A DNA stretch of 64,000 nt from Phytoactinopolyspora halotolerans. Its GTDB lineage: Bacteria; Actinomycetota; Actinomycetes; Jiangellales; Jiangellaceae. Within the stretch, counting starts at the first letter, position 1, and every line of letters begins with the position of its first letter. A program made the position numbers and the translations under genes. Positions 49,909 through 59,785 of the stretch are shown piece after piece. The stretch spans positions 1 to 64,000 of the forward strand of contig NZ_JAAGOA010000010.1 of NCBI RefSeq assembly GCF_010550675.1. Reading direction: 5' to 3'. Under the pieces are notes generated by a model that was not told the origin of the DNA, searched no databases, and saw nothing but the letters and a program-made list of their open reading frames with translations.

Positions 49909-52340
49909 GTCACCTCATATGGTCACGCCGGCCCGCTCAGCTCTGGACGGAGGCACTTCCGCTCGGCAACGGGAGCCTGGGCGCGATGGTATTCGGGCGC
50001 CCCGGCCGAGAGCTCATCCAGATCAACCACGAGACCGCATGGTCGGGTTCGGTGGCGAGCAATACGCGAGAGCCACGGCCATCGAGCGCGACGGCTGCAC
50101 GGGCGCTGACCGATGCGCGGCGTGCGTTGCGCTCGGGCGACTACGCGACGGCGGAGAAACGCCTCACGGTTCTCCAGCACCGCTTCGCGCAGACGTATCT
50201 GCCGCTCGCCGATCTCCTCCTCGACGTTCAGCTCCCACACCTCGACGGACATGAACGCGCCACCGGCATCCGCCGCGAGTTGGACCTCCGGAGCGCGACC
50301 CACACACTGACCTACCGGCGGGGCGACGTGACGGTCCGCATCCGGTCCTTCGTCTCGCGGCCGGACCAGGTCCTTGTCATCCGTGTGGACTGCGACCCGG
50401 TGTGCCCGGTGCAGGTCCGGGCCGAGTTGACCACGCAGCTGCGGACGATCGCCGCTTCGCCGGCGCCGGGGCATGCGGAGTTGCGCACGGCGATGCCGTC
50501 CGACATCTGCCGCCGTCCGGACACCCGCGACCACGCCATCGAATACAGCGACCACGCCGGCGAGGCGTTGCGCGGGGCAGTGGCCGTGCGCGCCCTCGAA
50601 CCGGGCCTCGACGGCCCCACCGGGCCAGGCGGAATTCGGGGCGCACAGGACGGCGACGCGATCGCCGTCAGCGGATCCGGGTCGGTCGTGCTCGCGCTAG
50701 CGGCGTCCACCACATTCGCCGGCATCGCCGAGCCGCCCGCCGGAACCGACGACGACGCCGCGCGCCGCGCACGGACGATTCTCGATGGCGTGGCGTCGTC
50801 GCAGGTGGACGAGGTCTGGCGGCGGCATGAGGCAGACCACCGCCGGCTGTACGACCGGGTCGAGATGGATCTCACCGAATCCGTGCCGGACGCCGAATCC
50901 GTGCCGGACACCACAGCCGGCGATCCGCCGTATGATCGCCTGCTCGAGGCGGCGGCGCACCCGGGCGGTGTGCTCGAACGTGCGCCTGATCTGGTGTCTC
51001 TGTTGTTCCACTATGGACGCTACTTGTTGATCACCAGCTCGTACGGCGCGCGGCTGCCGGCCACCCTGCAGGGGATCTGGAACGCCGACCTGCTACCTCC
51101 ATGGAGCTCGAAGTACACGACGAACATCAACCTCGAGATGAATTACTGGGGTGCCGAGACCGCGGACCTCGCGGAGTGTTCCGAGCCCCTGTTCGACCTG
51201 ATCGAGGCGCTGTCCCGTACCGGACGTCAGGTGGCCCGGGACCTTTACCAGGCTCGTGGCTGGGTAGTCCACCACAACACCGACGCGTGGGGATACGCCC
51301 AGCCCGAAGGACTCGGTCTCCATCCGCCGCGATGGAGTTTCTGGCCGATGGCCGGACCGTGGCTGCTGCGGCACATGGTGGAGCGGCTCGAGTTCGGCGC
51401 CGACACGGACGTCCTGAAGCGACGAGTATGGCCGCTTCTGCGATCCGCGGCCGAGTTCTATCTGGACTGGGTACAGGAGGTGAACGGCGAGATCGCCACG
51501 CTCCCGTCGACATCACCCGAGAATGACTTCCTCGCCGACGGCGGCCGATTCTCCGCCGGCATCTCCTCGACGATGGACCTCTCGCTGATCGCGGAGCTGT
51601 TCTCGTCACTTGATCGGCTGGCGCGACGGGTCGGCGCGTCCACTGACCCCGTCGTCGAAGCCGCCCGCAGGATCGCCGACCGCATTCCCGGCCCGTCCGT
51701 CGGCGCCGGCGGCCTGATCAAGGAGTGGGCCGCCGACCCTCCCCAAGCTCTACCGGGTCACCGGCACCTGTCACATCTGTACTTCGCTTTTCCCGGCCGC
51801 ACCCCGGTGGATCCACACCTCAGGTCCGCGATCAGCGCAAGCCTCGACGACCGAGGGGACGACTCGACCGGCTGGTCGCTGGTGTGGAAGCTCGCCCTGC
51901 GGGCACGCCTCGAGCAGCCGGGAAAGGTCGAGGATCTCCTGGAGCTCATGTTCCGGCCGGCCGACGGCGCGGAAGCCGGCGAAAGAGGCGGGTTGTATCC
52001 GAACTTCTTCGCCGCACACCCGCCGTTCCAGATCGATGGGAATCTGGGCTTCGTCGGTGCGTTGGCCGAGGTCCTGCTGCACAGTCACGGCGACGCCATC
52101 GTGCTGCTCCCCGCTCTGCCGCCGGCGCTACACACCGGCTCCGTGCGTGGCTTGGTCGCCAGGCCGGGTATCCATGTAGACCTCTCCTGGGCAGCCGGCC
52201 GGCTCCGGTGGGCACGCCTGCGGGCACCGGAAGCCACCGACGTCGTGATCCAGCACGGTTCCGATCGTTTCTCCTGCTCGCTGAGGGCCGGCGTCCCGTG
52301 GACGTTCCGGCCGGGCAGCCATTCGGAAGATGGCGGCTGA
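49905..52340 (+). CDS. GH95 alpha-L-fucosidase/alpha-L-galactosidase
   Basis: 811 residues, full length for GH95. N-terminal beta-domain WTEALPLGNGSLGAM, then an (alpha/alpha)6 barrel with WNADLLPPWSSKYTTNINLEMNYW. Active-site candidates are Asn in HHNTDAWGY, Glu in TSPENDFL and Asp in FQIDGNLGF, the positions used by characterised members. No signal peptide, so intracellular. It should remove alpha-L-fucose or alpha-L-galactose from plant pectin or xyloglucan side chains. ATG at 49905 overlaps the pectate lyase stop. Confidence 0.9.
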   Translation: MSHLIWSRRPAQLWTEALPLGNGSLGAMVFGRPGRELIQINHETAWSGSVASNTREPRPSSATAARALTDARRALRSGDYATAEKRLTVLQHRFAQTYLPLADLLLDVQLPHLDGHERATGIRRELDLRSATHTLTYRRGDVTVRIRSFVSRPDQVLVIRVDCDPVCPVQVRAELTTQLRTIAASPAPGHAELRTAMPSDICRRPDTRDHAIEYSDHAGEALRGAVAVRALEPGLDGPTGPGGIRGAQDGDAIAVSGSGSVVLALAASTTFAGIAEPPAGTDDDAARRARTILDGVASSQVDEVWRRHEADHRRLYDRVEMDLTESVPDAESVPDTTAGDPPYDRLLEAAAHPGGVLERAPDLVSLLFHYGRYLLITSSYGARLPATLQGIWNADLLPPWSSKYTTNINLEMNYWGAETADLAECSEPLFDLIEALSRTGRQVARDLYQARGWVVHHNTDAWGYAQPEGLGLHPPRWSFWPMAGPWLLRHMVERLEFGADTDVLKRRVWPLLRSAAEFYLDWVQEVNGEIATLPSTSPENDFLADGGRFSAGISSTMDLSLIAELFSSLDRLARRVGASTDPVVEAARRIADRIPGPSVGAGGLIKEWAADPPQALPGHRHLSHLYFAFPGRTPVDPHLRSAISASLDDRGDDSTGWSLVWKLALRARLEQPGKVEDLLELMFRPADGAEAGERGGLYPNFFAAHPPFQIDGNLGFVGALAEVLLHSHGDAIVLLPALPPALHTGSVRGLVARPGIHVDLSWAAGRLRWARLRAPEATDVVIQHGSDRFSCSLRAGVPWTFRPGSHSEDGG

Positions 52341-52349
52341 CGACACGGA

Positions 52350-53099
52350 TCACCGACGAGCGGCCGGCCACGGCTCCAGGTCGGGCAACGTGATGGCATC
52401 CCCGTCCCAGGACGCCACTGGCGTCCGTTCCGGTGACCGACCGGCCAGCCATTGCGTCACGTCTCGCAGCGCGCCCTCGATCACCAGCGGGATTCCGGTA
52501 GGCGGCCGCGCCGGCGCGGACCAGCCGGATCCGTCGTCGAACCGCAGCTCAACCGGGCGATCCGCCGGCAACCGCGGCGCGAGGAAGTCCAGCAGGTGCC
52601 GGCAGAGGCCGTCGCTCCAGCTGTCGGCCGCGACGCCCAGGTCCAGATCGACCAGATGGATCCGGATCTCCCGCCACCACATCATCGCCACGTGCGTCAA
52701 GGTGCCGTCACGGTAGGTCACCGGCCGGTCCCACACGGGCGAGCCGATGGCCGGCCACGCTCGGCCGAGACGGTCCAGCGCCTGGTCGATCGCCACGGCG
52801 TGCCCGGCGACGGAGCGGTGCGCGTCGGCTTCGATGGCGGCGTCCCGCCCGTCGCGGCCACCGTCGTAGAACTCGATGAGCTCGTTCCGATCCGCGAACT
52901 CCGCCTGGCGGGCCGCGCCGTCCGCCACGTTGGTGATGTGCGCCAGCACGTGACCGCGGGTCCAGCCGGGGAGGATCGACGGAGCGCGCAGCGACGCCTC
53001 ATCCAGCTTCTCCACCAGTTCCTGTAACGACTCGCCCGCCGCCCGGCAGTCACGTAACAGCTCGCCAAGTCCGGGCACGTCCGCACCTTTCCACGTCAT
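52350..53099 (-). CDS. Mycothiol-dependent maleylpyruvate-isomerase-like DinB-fold protein
   Basis: 249 residues: LPGWTRGHVLAHITNVADG with the first metal His, and MMWWREIRIHLVDLDLG with the second pair. A C-terminal MDMPI_C-like domain follows. It probably uses mycothiol, the actinobacterial thiol; substrate unknown. ATG at 53099. It is convergent with the GH95 gene, 9 nt between stops. Confidence 0.82.
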   Translation of the reverse strand: MTWKGADVPGLGELLRDCRAAGESLQELVEKLDEASLRAPSILPGWTRGHVLAHITNVADGAARQAEFADRNELIEFYDGGRDGRDAAIEADAHRSVAGHAVAIDQALDRLGRAWPAIGSPVWDRPVTYRDGTLTHVAMMWWREIRIHLVDLDLGVAADSWSDGLCRHLLDFLAPRLPADRPVELRFDDGSGWSAPARPPTGIPLVIEGALRDVTQWLAGRSPERTPVASWDGDAITLPDLEPWPAARR

Positions 53100-53248
53100 C
53101 GGCTCGAGCGTATCTCGCGGCGGGGCGCTCCGGACGCGTGCGGCCGCACCTCCTCTGCCCCGTGCTTTCTACGAAACCGCTGGTAGAGGAGTACCTCTTG
53201 TGCCATGATCGCCGTGCCAGGGTCCTGTTGGCAGGAGGAGGGGTTCAG

Positions 53249-54268
53249 TTGACCCGCCAGATTCCGCGCCCGCTGCTGTGCCTGCTGATCACCGCCGCGA
53301 CGGCGGCCATGACGACGTTGCCCGCCGCACCGTCGCCGGACGCCGCGGCCGTCGGCTCGGCAGGCGTCGACCACACGTTCGCGGACACCGCGTCGCCTGA
53401 GGAGAGCGCCGAGGATCTCAAGCTCGCCAACGCCTGGGTACCGGCCGACCAGGAGCTTCGATTCGGCGCGAAACCGCTGGAATTCGCGCGGGAGGCCGCC
53501 GCCGCGGAGGCCGCGGACGCCGACTGCAACATCTCCGCGCAGGCTGCGACGGCCCTGCTCATCGCCATGACGTGGCCGGAGGTGTCGCCGTCCGGAGCCG
53601 CGCCGTCGCCGATGACGCTCTCTCGCTACGACACCCAGCCCACCCTCGCCGATCCACAGAATCGAGCACCGGGCCTGTGGTTCCATCCGGGCATCGGCAT
53701 GTGGCAGCTGGACTCGGCCGGGCTTGGCACCAACTTCACGGCCGCCGAGGCGATGGACACCAAGGGTGCGGCCAACCGGTTGGCGCCGTACGTCGTGCAT
53801 CGGTACTGCACCGCCATCAACCGCGGCGACACGCGGAAAGAGGCGCGGGCCTACGCCTGGACAGCGTGGGTGGCGTGCCGGCAAGGCGCCTGCGAGAACA
53901 CGTTTCAGCGGGCTCTGAACGGGGTGACCCCCGTCGACGGTATCGGACGGTATGGCGGGGCCAAGCCGCGCCGCTGCTGGTATCAGGGCGCCGCGCACGA
54001 TTGCTTCTACGTCGATCCCGCGAATGCGCAGGGCGCTTCCTGGTGGGCGGCGCCCGGCGGCGGGCGCTCACCGGTGGCGGCGCCGTTCTACGTGATCCGC
54101 CTGGACGGATCGGCAACCGTCGAGCTTCGCTACTGGCTGGCGGCGGACTCCGGCGCCAGCACCGATGTCCAGGCGCGCCGGCCGTTCGGTGCGAACGCGC
54201 GGACTGGACTGACCTGGGCGCGAGGGCCGGGTCTGTGTGATCTCACGGCGCAACGCGGAGCGTGTTAG
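53249..54268 (+). CDS. Secreted protein, possibly lysozyme/transglycosylase-like
   Basis: 339 residues from TTG 53249, which has GGAGGAGGGG 7 nt upstream and begins a clear Sec signal peptide (LCLLITAATAAMTTLPAA). The mature part has SAQAATALLIAMTWPEV, HPGIGMWQLDSAGLG and AAEAMDTKGAANRLAPYVV, a helical pattern like lysozyme-fold proteins. Several Cys residues suggest disulphides. No firm family match, so cell-wall hydrolysis is a guess. Confidence 0.6.
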   Translation: MTRQIPRPLLCLLITAATAAMTTLPAAPSPDAAAVGSAGVDHTFADTASPEESAEDLKLANAWVPADQELRFGAKPLEFAREAAAAEAADADCNISAQAATALLIAMTWPEVSPSGAAPSPMTLSRYDTQPTLADPQNRAPGLWFHPGIGMWQLDSAGLGTNFTAAEAMDTKGAANRLAPYVVHRYCTAINRGDTRKEARAYAWTAWVACRQGACENTFQRALNGVTPVDGIGRYGGAKPRRCWYQGAAHDCFYVDPANAQGASWWAAPGGGRSPVAAPFYVIRLDGSATVELRYWLAADSGASTDVQARRPFGANARTGLTWARGPGLCDLTAQRGAC

Positions 54269-54478
54269 CGCAGGCGCGACGGAAACCCATGGCGCATACT
54301 GGGCCACGGTGCTAACGTTCAAGCATGTGATTCTCTCCTGAGCGCGCACACGCTGTCTCCGCGCGGCGTCACGCGCCCACGCCAATTCCGCCGTCCATCG
54401 AGCATCGGCTGGTTCGCCGCAGCTCATGGCAGACGTAGCGGTCTGGCCAGTGCTCACGAGCACCCTCAGGAGGTCCCC

Positions 54479-54682
54479 ATGACTGTCTCCCACGAAAACG
54501 ACTCGCCCACGCCCGATGACGCTGCGCCAGCCCCTGCGCCGCTGAATCGCGCGGAGCGTCGCGCGAAGCGCAAGGGCAAGGCCGGCAACGCCTCCGCGCC
54601 GACACTGTTCCAGAAGGATCAGCGTCGGAGCAGCCAGGTGGTCGCGCAACCCAAGTATCGCGGTCGGCGCGGCAACAAGTAG
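54479..54682 (+). CDS. Small basic protein, unknown
   Basis: 67 residues with an acidic N-terminus and a basic Lys/Arg-rich remainder (RAERRAKRKGKAG, YRGRRGNK). Strong AGGAGG ribosome site 5 nt before the ATG, and a terminator 19 nt after the stop, so it is probably a real monocistronic gene. The composition suggests nucleic-acid binding. Confidence 0.65.
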   Translation: MTVSHENDSPTPDDAAPAPAPLNRAERRAKRKGKAGNASAPTLFQKDQRRSSQVVAQPKYRGRRGNK

Positions 54683-54700
54683 CGCTTCGAAGTCTGGAGG

Positions 54701-54730
54701 CTGGGCCCGGCCCGCATCGGCCGGGCCCAG
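54701..54730. terminator. Bidirectional terminator
   Basis: Perfect 12-bp arms CTGGGCCCGGCC / GGCCGGGCCCAG with a 6-nt loop, between the convergent gene ends at 54682 and 54735. Confidence 0.75.
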
Positions 54731-54734
54731 ATCT

Positions 54735-55217
54735 TCATCCCGCGTCTGACTCGTCGAAGCCGAAGCTGACCACGGCCGGGAGATCGCCCTTGCGGAGACG
54801 GTCGATCACCAGATACTCATGTGGCACGATCGGCTCCGGCAGTGCGTCAAGCGGGAACCACCGCATGTCGGCGGCCTTCTCCGGCTCGGCCACGTGCGGT
54901 TCGCCGGCCCAGCGCCGGCACTCGAAGAAGAAGTCGACGCGCTCATCGATCGCCAGGCCGTTACCGCCGGTGCGATGCATGACACATAGCGGCCGCAAGT
55001 CTTCCGCTGCGACGGTGACGCCGAGTTCCTCCGCCACCTCCCGGCACGCGGCAGCGAACACCGACTCCCGGTGTTCGACATGACCGGCGGGCACGGCCCA
55101 GTAGCCATCCATGTAGCCGGTGTTCCTCCGGAGTTCCAGCCACACCTGCTCCGCCCCGCCTCGCTCACGACGGAGCAGCACATACGCCGCGGGGACGACG
55201 CGGAACCGATCGACCAT
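54735..55217 (-). CDS. NUDIX hydrolase
   Basis: 160 residues. Nudix box GHVEHRESVFAAACREVAEELGV, matching GX5EX7REUXEEXGU, at about residues 45-67. It hydrolyses a nucleoside diphosphate derivative; substrate unknown. ATG at 55217 with AAGG upstream; an earlier in-frame ATG at 55244 has no better site. Confidence 0.88.
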   Translation of the reverse strand: MVDRFRVVPAAYVLLRRERGGAEQVWLELRRNTGYMDGYWAVPAGHVEHRESVFAAACREVAEELGVTVAAEDLRPLCVMHRTGGNGLAIDERVDFFFECRRWAGEPHVAEPEKAADMRWFPLDALPEPIVPHEYLVIDRLRKGDLPAVVSFGFDESDAG

Positions 55218-55307
55218 GTGCTCGACCTTACGGGGGCCGCCCATACGGCACGGCGCCGGCCTTCTCCCACCTCGACACGATCGGCCAGCACCGGCGGCGT
55301 CTTCGAA

Positions 55308-55322
55308 TGAATGCGCTTACGC
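55308..55322 (+). promoter_or_regulatory. LacI-type operator upstream of the LacI gene
   Basis: TGAATGCGCTTACGC, 33-47 nt before the TTG start of the regulator. It shares the ATGCGC core with the site at 56560. Suggests autoregulation. Confidence 0.6.
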
Positions 55323-55354
55323 TGGTACCGAGCACTCGATGTGAAGGCGGTTCC

Positions 55355-56464
55355 TTGAGCACTCCGACGGTGTACGACGTCGCGAACCACGCGGGCGTCT
55401 CCATCGCCACCGTGTCCCGCGTCTACCGCAACCCGGACACGGTCCGCGCCGAGACCCGCGATCGCGTACTGGCGGCGGCCCGGACGCTCGGCTACGTACC
55501 CAGCGGCAACGCGCGCGGACTGGCCAGCCGAGCCACCGGCGTCCTCGGGCTCTGCTTCCCGGACAACCTCCAGTACGACGAGCATCGGGAAGAGACGCAG
55601 GAGCTGGGCCACGAGGCGCACCACGACGAGGCGGACCTCATGATCTACTCCGACGAGGTGATCCGCGGCATGGAGCGCGCGGCACGGGAGCGAGGGTACG
55701 GGTTACTCATCGCCGCCACGGTGGCCGGAGATCCGGCCAGCACCGTCGCCGATGTCGCCGGCCGGGTCGATGGCGTAGCCGTACTTGCGGGTACCGTCTC
55801 GACCGCGGAGCTGGAGGTGATCTCGCGACGGCTGCCGGTGGTGATGCTGGCCGGTCCGCGCGAGAACCCCGCCCTGGATCACCTCGACCACGTGGAGGTC
55901 GCGAACTTCGACGGGCAGCTCGCGATGACCCGGCATCTCATCGTCGACCACGGCCTCACCAAGCTGGCGTTCGTCGGCGGACCACCGAATTCTCCCGACG
56001 GCGAGGCCCGTTTCCGTGGCTTCCAGGCCGCGCACCTCGAGGCCGGTCTGGACATCCCCGCCGAGCCGCGGATACGCGCGGGCCTGACGACATCGAGTGG
56101 GCGACACGCCATCGGTGAATTGCTGGCGACCCTCCCGGAGCGGCCGCAGGCGGTGATGTTCGCCAACGATCAGATGGCCGTCGGCGCACTGCCGGAACTG
56201 GAGCATCGAGGGTTACGCGTGCCCGCGGACATCGCGGTGACCGGCTTCGACGACATCTCGGTCAGCCGCCTCGTGCGCCCGGCGCTGACCACGGTGCGTC
56301 AGCCGATGCAGGAGCTGGGCCGGCACGCCGTCGATCTCCTACTCGCCCGGGTGGCCGACCGCGACCGGGCTCCGGTGTCGCGGTTACTCCAGGTCAGCAT
56401 GGTTCGCCGGGCCAGTTGCGGCTGCCGCGTCTCGCATGACCATCAGCCTTTGAACGGGTCATAG
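55355..56464 (+). CDS. LacI-family transcriptional repressor
   Basis: 369 residues. N-terminal HTH TVYDVANHAGVSIATVSRVYRNPDTV with the hinge helix, then a periplasmic-binding-like effector domain (NDQMAVGALPELEHRG, AVTGFDDISVSRLVRPALTTV). TTG at 55355 is chosen because GAAGG lies upstream and the HTH begins four residues later; the ATG at 55307 would add a non-family leader that includes the operator. It probably represses the ABC importer and glycosidase genes downstream. Confidence 0.9.
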   Translation: MSTPTVYDVANHAGVSIATVSRVYRNPDTVRAETRDRVLAAARTLGYVPSGNARGLASRATGVLGLCFPDNLQYDEHREETQELGHEAHHDEADLMIYSDEVIRGMERAARERGYGLLIAATVAGDPASTVADVAGRVDGVAVLAGTVSTAELEVISRRLPVVMLAGPRENPALDHLDHVEVANFDGQLAMTRHLIVDHGLTKLAFVGGPPNSPDGEARFRGFQAAHLEAGLDIPAEPRIRAGLTTSSGRHAIGELLATLPERPQAVMFANDQMAVGALPELEHRGLRVPADIAVTGFDDISVSRLVRPALTTVRQPMQELGRHAVDLLLARVADRDRAPVSRLLQVSMVRRASCGCRVSHDHQPLNGS

Positions 56465-56559
56465 CACAGCCGACCGTCTCGCCATGGCCGCGCGCGGCGT
56501 TATCTAACCGTTACCTGCGATGACCTTGAAGGGTCGGCGCTACTCGACCAAGGTGTGAA

Positions 56560-56574
56560 TGTATGCGCTTACAT
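56560..56574 (+). promoter_or_regulatory. LacI-type operator upstream of the ABC importer
   Basis: TGTATGCGCTTACAT, centred on CG with 6 of 7 positions symmetric (TGTATGC / GCTTACA), 29-43 nt before the binding-protein start. It is the best match of the three sites. Confidence 0.7.
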
Positions 56575-56602
56575 CACGAGCGCGTGACTCGAGGAGGAGC
56601 CG

Positions 56603-57844
56603 ATGTCTCGTAGCGCCCGTACCGTCGCGGCAGCTTGCACCCTGCCCGCGCTGACCTTCGCCGCCTGTGGCAGCGACGGCGGTGATGAGCTGTCCGCCGA
56701 GGACGAGCAGACCTTGACCGTCTGGGCCATGGGCGAGGAGGGCAAGCGCCTGCAGGACGTCGCGGACGAGTTCAACCAGGAATACCCGAGCATCCAGATC
56801 GACGTCACCCCCGTCGGCTGGGATCAGGCGCACCAGAAGCTCGTGGCCGCGGCCGCGGGCGGCGAACTCCCCGACATGGCCCAGATGGGCAGCACCATGA
56901 TGGGTGAGTTCATCGAGCTCGGCGTGCTGGAGCCGGTGGACACCTCGACCTTCGACCAGGATGACTTCTTCCCCGCGGCCTGGGAGAACAATGTGGTCGA
57001 CGGCGAGGTGTACGGCGTTCCCTGGTACGTCGATACCCGCGTGCTGTACTACCGGACGGACCTCGCCGACGAGGCGGGAGCCACCCACCCGCCGGCGACG
57101 TGGGAGGAACTGAAGGAGCTGGCGATCGCCTACCAGGAGAACGGAAGCCGCTTCGGCATCTCGCTCCCGGCCGGCGGCGAAGGCGCATGGCAGAGCCTGC
57201 TCCCGTTCCTCTACTCCGCCGGCGGCACGCTTGTGGACGACGAGGGCGATCCCGCCTTCGACAGCCCGGAGGCGACCAAGGCCCTGGAGGAGTACGCCAG
57301 TTACTTCAGCGAAGGGCTGACCAGCACGAGCGTTCAGCCAGGCCAGACTGTCGAGCAGGACTTCGGCTCCGGGGACGCACCGATGTTCATCTCCGGCCCC
57401 TGGATGGTGAACAACATCAGCGAGGCGCTCCCCGAACTCGAGGGAAAGTGGGCGGCGGTCCCGCTGCCGGCCGACGATGCCGGGAGCGTCTCCTGGGTGG
57501 GCGGCGCCAGCCTCGTGACGTTCACCGAGAGCCGGCACAAGGCCGCGGCGCAGGAGTTCATCTCGTTCTTGACCAGCCCGGAGAAGCAGGCGGACTGGTA
57601 CGAGATCTCCAAGTCGCTGCCGGCGAACATGGCGGCCTGGGAGGAGGAGCCGCTGGCCGGCGACCCACAGCTGCACGTCTTCGAAGAGCAGCTCGCAACC
57701 GCCGGTGACGTCCCGGCCATGCCGCAGTGGAACGAGTTCGCGCACGAGGTCGACGTCGCGATCGAGCGGATGGCCAACGGCGGCGCCGACGCGGCGCAGA
57801 CGGCCGGCGAACTGCAGGCGGCCACCGAACCTCTCGCGGAGTAG
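56603..57844 (+). CDS. ABC sugar importer, lipoprotein substrate-binding protein
   Basis: 413 residues, family 1 extracellular solute-binding protein. Lipobox LTFAAC with lipid-modified Cys22. LTVWAMGEEGKRLQDVADEFNQ opens the mature domain; GISLPAGGEGAWQSLLPFLYSAGG and SGPWMV are typical. It binds an oligosaccharide outside the membrane and delivers it to the two permeases. ATG at 56603 with GAGGAG upstream. The ligand is not readable; the enzymes downstream suggest a galactose- or xylose-containing plant saccharide. Confidence 0.92.
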   Translation: MSRSARTVAAACTLPALTFAACGSDGGDELSAEDEQTLTVWAMGEEGKRLQDVADEFNQEYPSIQIDVTPVGWDQAHQKLVAAAAGGELPDMAQMGSTMMGEFIELGVLEPVDTSTFDQDDFFPAAWENNVVDGEVYGVPWYVDTRVLYYRTDLADEAGATHPPATWEELKELAIAYQENGSRFGISLPAGGEGAWQSLLPFLYSAGGTLVDDEGDPAFDSPEATKALEEYASYFSEGLTSTSVQPGQTVEQDFGSGDAPMFISGPWMVNNISEALPELEGKWAAVPLPADDAGSVSWVGGASLVTFTESRHKAAAQEFISFLTSPEKQADWYEISKSLPANMAAWEEEPLAGDPQLHVFEEQLATAGDVPAMPQWNEFAHEVDVAIERMANGGADAAQTAGELQAATEPLAE

Positions 57845-57848
57845 GCGC

Positions 57849-58841
57849 ATGGCCCCGATCACCCCGGCCGGCTCGGACGTCTCGTCCGGGCCCCCGCCGG
57901 AGAACGACGGCCATGTGACCGCGGCCGCCGAACGTCCCCGGCGACCGCGGCTGCGGGGACGGCTCGGTACGCAGCACCTGGCGGGCTGGCTGTTCTCCAC
58001 GCCGTTCCTGCTGCTGTTCGGCACCTTCATGGCCTTCCCGATCGTCGCGTCGCTGTTGATGAGCTTCACCGACTTCGGGCTGCGCAACGTCACCGATCCG
58101 CTGGCGGCCGACTTCGTCGGCCTGGACAACTACATCGAGCTGTTCGGCGACGAGACGTTCCGGCGCGCGCTGTTCAACACCACGTACTTCGTCGTCGTCG
58201 GAGTCCCGCTCACCATCGGGCTGGGGCTGGTGGCCGCCGTGCTGTTGAACTCCGGGATCGACCGGTTCCGCACCTTCTTCCGGGTGGGGTTCTACACACC
58301 GGTGGTCACCAGCATCGTTGCGGTCGCGGTCGTCTGGCGGTTCGTTCTCGAGCCACGGGACGGATTGATCGCCGGGGTGGCCGCCGAGTTCGGGTGGACA
58401 TCGCCGGACTTCCTCAGCTCGCCGACGCTGGCCATGCCGTCGTTGATCGCGATGGCGGTCTGGCGCAATCTGGGCTTCCCGATGGTGTTGTTCCTGGCCG
58501 GCCTGCAGTCGATCCCCACGGAGGTCAGGGAGGCGTCACGGATCGACGGCGCCGGCGCGGTTCAGGAGTTCCGCAAGGTCACCGTGCCGTTGCTGCGGCC
58601 CACCATGCTCTACGTCGCCGTGATCACCACCATCGGTTACCTCAACGTCTTCGAGGAACCGTTCGTGATGACCGGCGGCGGGCCGGCGGACAGCACGCTG
58701 ACCACGTCGCTGTACATGTATCGGGAAGGCTTCGACTTCTTCCACATGGGTTACGCGAGCGCCATGGCGTACACGCTGTTCGTGATCGTCCTCGCGATCA
58801 CCCTGCTCCAGCTCCGATTTCTCCGGGACAAGACCAGATGA
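57849..58841 (+). CDS. ABC sugar importer permease, MalF-type
   Basis: 330 residues with six spans after a Pro/Arg-rich N-terminal ~45 residues. EAA loop EVREASRIDGAGAVQEFRKVTVPLL, which contacts the ATPase. ATG at 57849, 4 nt after the previous stop. Its last bases overlap the next permease start (ATGA). Confidence 0.92.
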   Translation: MAPITPAGSDVSSGPPPENDGHVTAAAERPRRPRLRGRLGTQHLAGWLFSTPFLLLFGTFMAFPIVASLLMSFTDFGLRNVTDPLAADFVGLDNYIELFGDETFRRALFNTTYFVVVGVPLTIGLGLVAAVLLNSGIDRFRTFFRVGFYTPVVTSIVAVAVVWRFVLEPRDGLIAGVAAEFGWTSPDFLSSPTLAMPSLIAMAVWRNLGFPMVLFLAGLQSIPTEVREASRIDGAGAVQEFRKVTVPLLRPTMLYVAVITTIGYLNVFEEPFVMTGGGPADSTLTTSLYMYREGFDFFHMGYASAMAYTLFVIVLAITLLQLRFLRDKTR

Positions 58842-59737
58842 GCACCGTAGACACCTCACGCCCGTCCGCAGTGCGGACCGGAGACCCGGCCACCCTCGCT
58901 GCCTTCCGCCGGCGCGACCGGACCCGCAAGACGCTGCTGTACACGCTCCTGAGCTTCGGCCTGCTGGTCATGTTGGCACCGTTCCTGTGGATGGGGCTGT
59001 CCGCGTTCAAGACGACCGAGGACCTCACCGCATCGCCGCCGGTATGGATCCCGACCGAGTGGACGCTCGCGCACTTCCGCGACCTGCTCGACGTGTTGAA
59101 CATGCCCCTGCACTTCTTCAACTCCACGCTGGTGGCGGTCTTCGTCACGCTCGGCAACCTGGTGTTCTGCTCGATGCTGGGGTATGCGCTCGCCAAGCTC
59201 AACTTCTTCGGCAAGGGCCCCGTCTTCGGTCTGGTGCTCGGCGCCCTGATGGTGCCGATGAACCTGATGCTGATCCCGAAGTTCGTCTTGATGAGCCAGT
59301 TCGGGCTGCTGGACTCCTACGCCGCGCTGATCCTGCCCTTTGCGGCCGGGGCCTTCGGCGTCTTCCTGATGCGGCAGTTCATCAGCTCTGTCCCGGACGA
59401 GTTGATCGACGCCGCGCGCGTCGACGGCGCCAACGAGTGGTTCATCTACTGGCGCATCATACTGCCGCTGGTGAAGCCGGCGATGGCAACACTGGCCATC
59501 TTCACCTTCATGGGCTCGTGGAACAACTTCCTGTGGCCGCTGATCGTCACCAACGACCCGGACAAGTACACGCTGCCGGTGGCACTGGCCACCTTCGCCA
59601 TCGACCCGACCAAGTCCGAGGGATCCAACGGCATGCTCATGGCCGGGGCGTTCCTGGTGGTGCTACCGATTCTCCTGGTCTTCATCGCCCTGCAGCGCTA
59701 CTTCACGCAGGGTATCGCCACCGCCGGACTGAAATAG
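58838..59737 (+). CDS. ABC sugar importer permease, MalG-type
   Basis: 299 residues, six spans. EAA loop ELIDAARVDGANEWFIYWRIILPL and C-terminal tail RYFTQGIATAGLK typical of the family. No ATP-binding gene follows in the window; in actinobacteria such importers commonly share a distant MsiK ATPase. Confidence 0.92.
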   Translation: MSTVDTSRPSAVRTGDPATLAAFRRRDRTRKTLLYTLLSFGLLVMLAPFLWMGLSAFKTTEDLTASPPVWIPTEWTLAHFRDLLDVLNMPLHFFNSTLVAVFVTLGNLVFCSMLGYALAKLNFFGKGPVFGLVLGALMVPMNLMLIPKFVLMSQFGLLDSYAALILPFAAGAFGVFLMRQFISSVPDELIDAARVDGANEWFIYWRIILPLVKPAMATLAIFTFMGSWNNFLWPLIVTNDPDKYTLPVALATFAIDPTKSEGSNGMLMAGAFLVVLPILLVFIALQRYFTQGIATAGLK

Positions 59738-59785
59738 ACCCGCTCGCCCACGCCCACCCTCCGTGCGAGTCCGTCTCGTATCGGC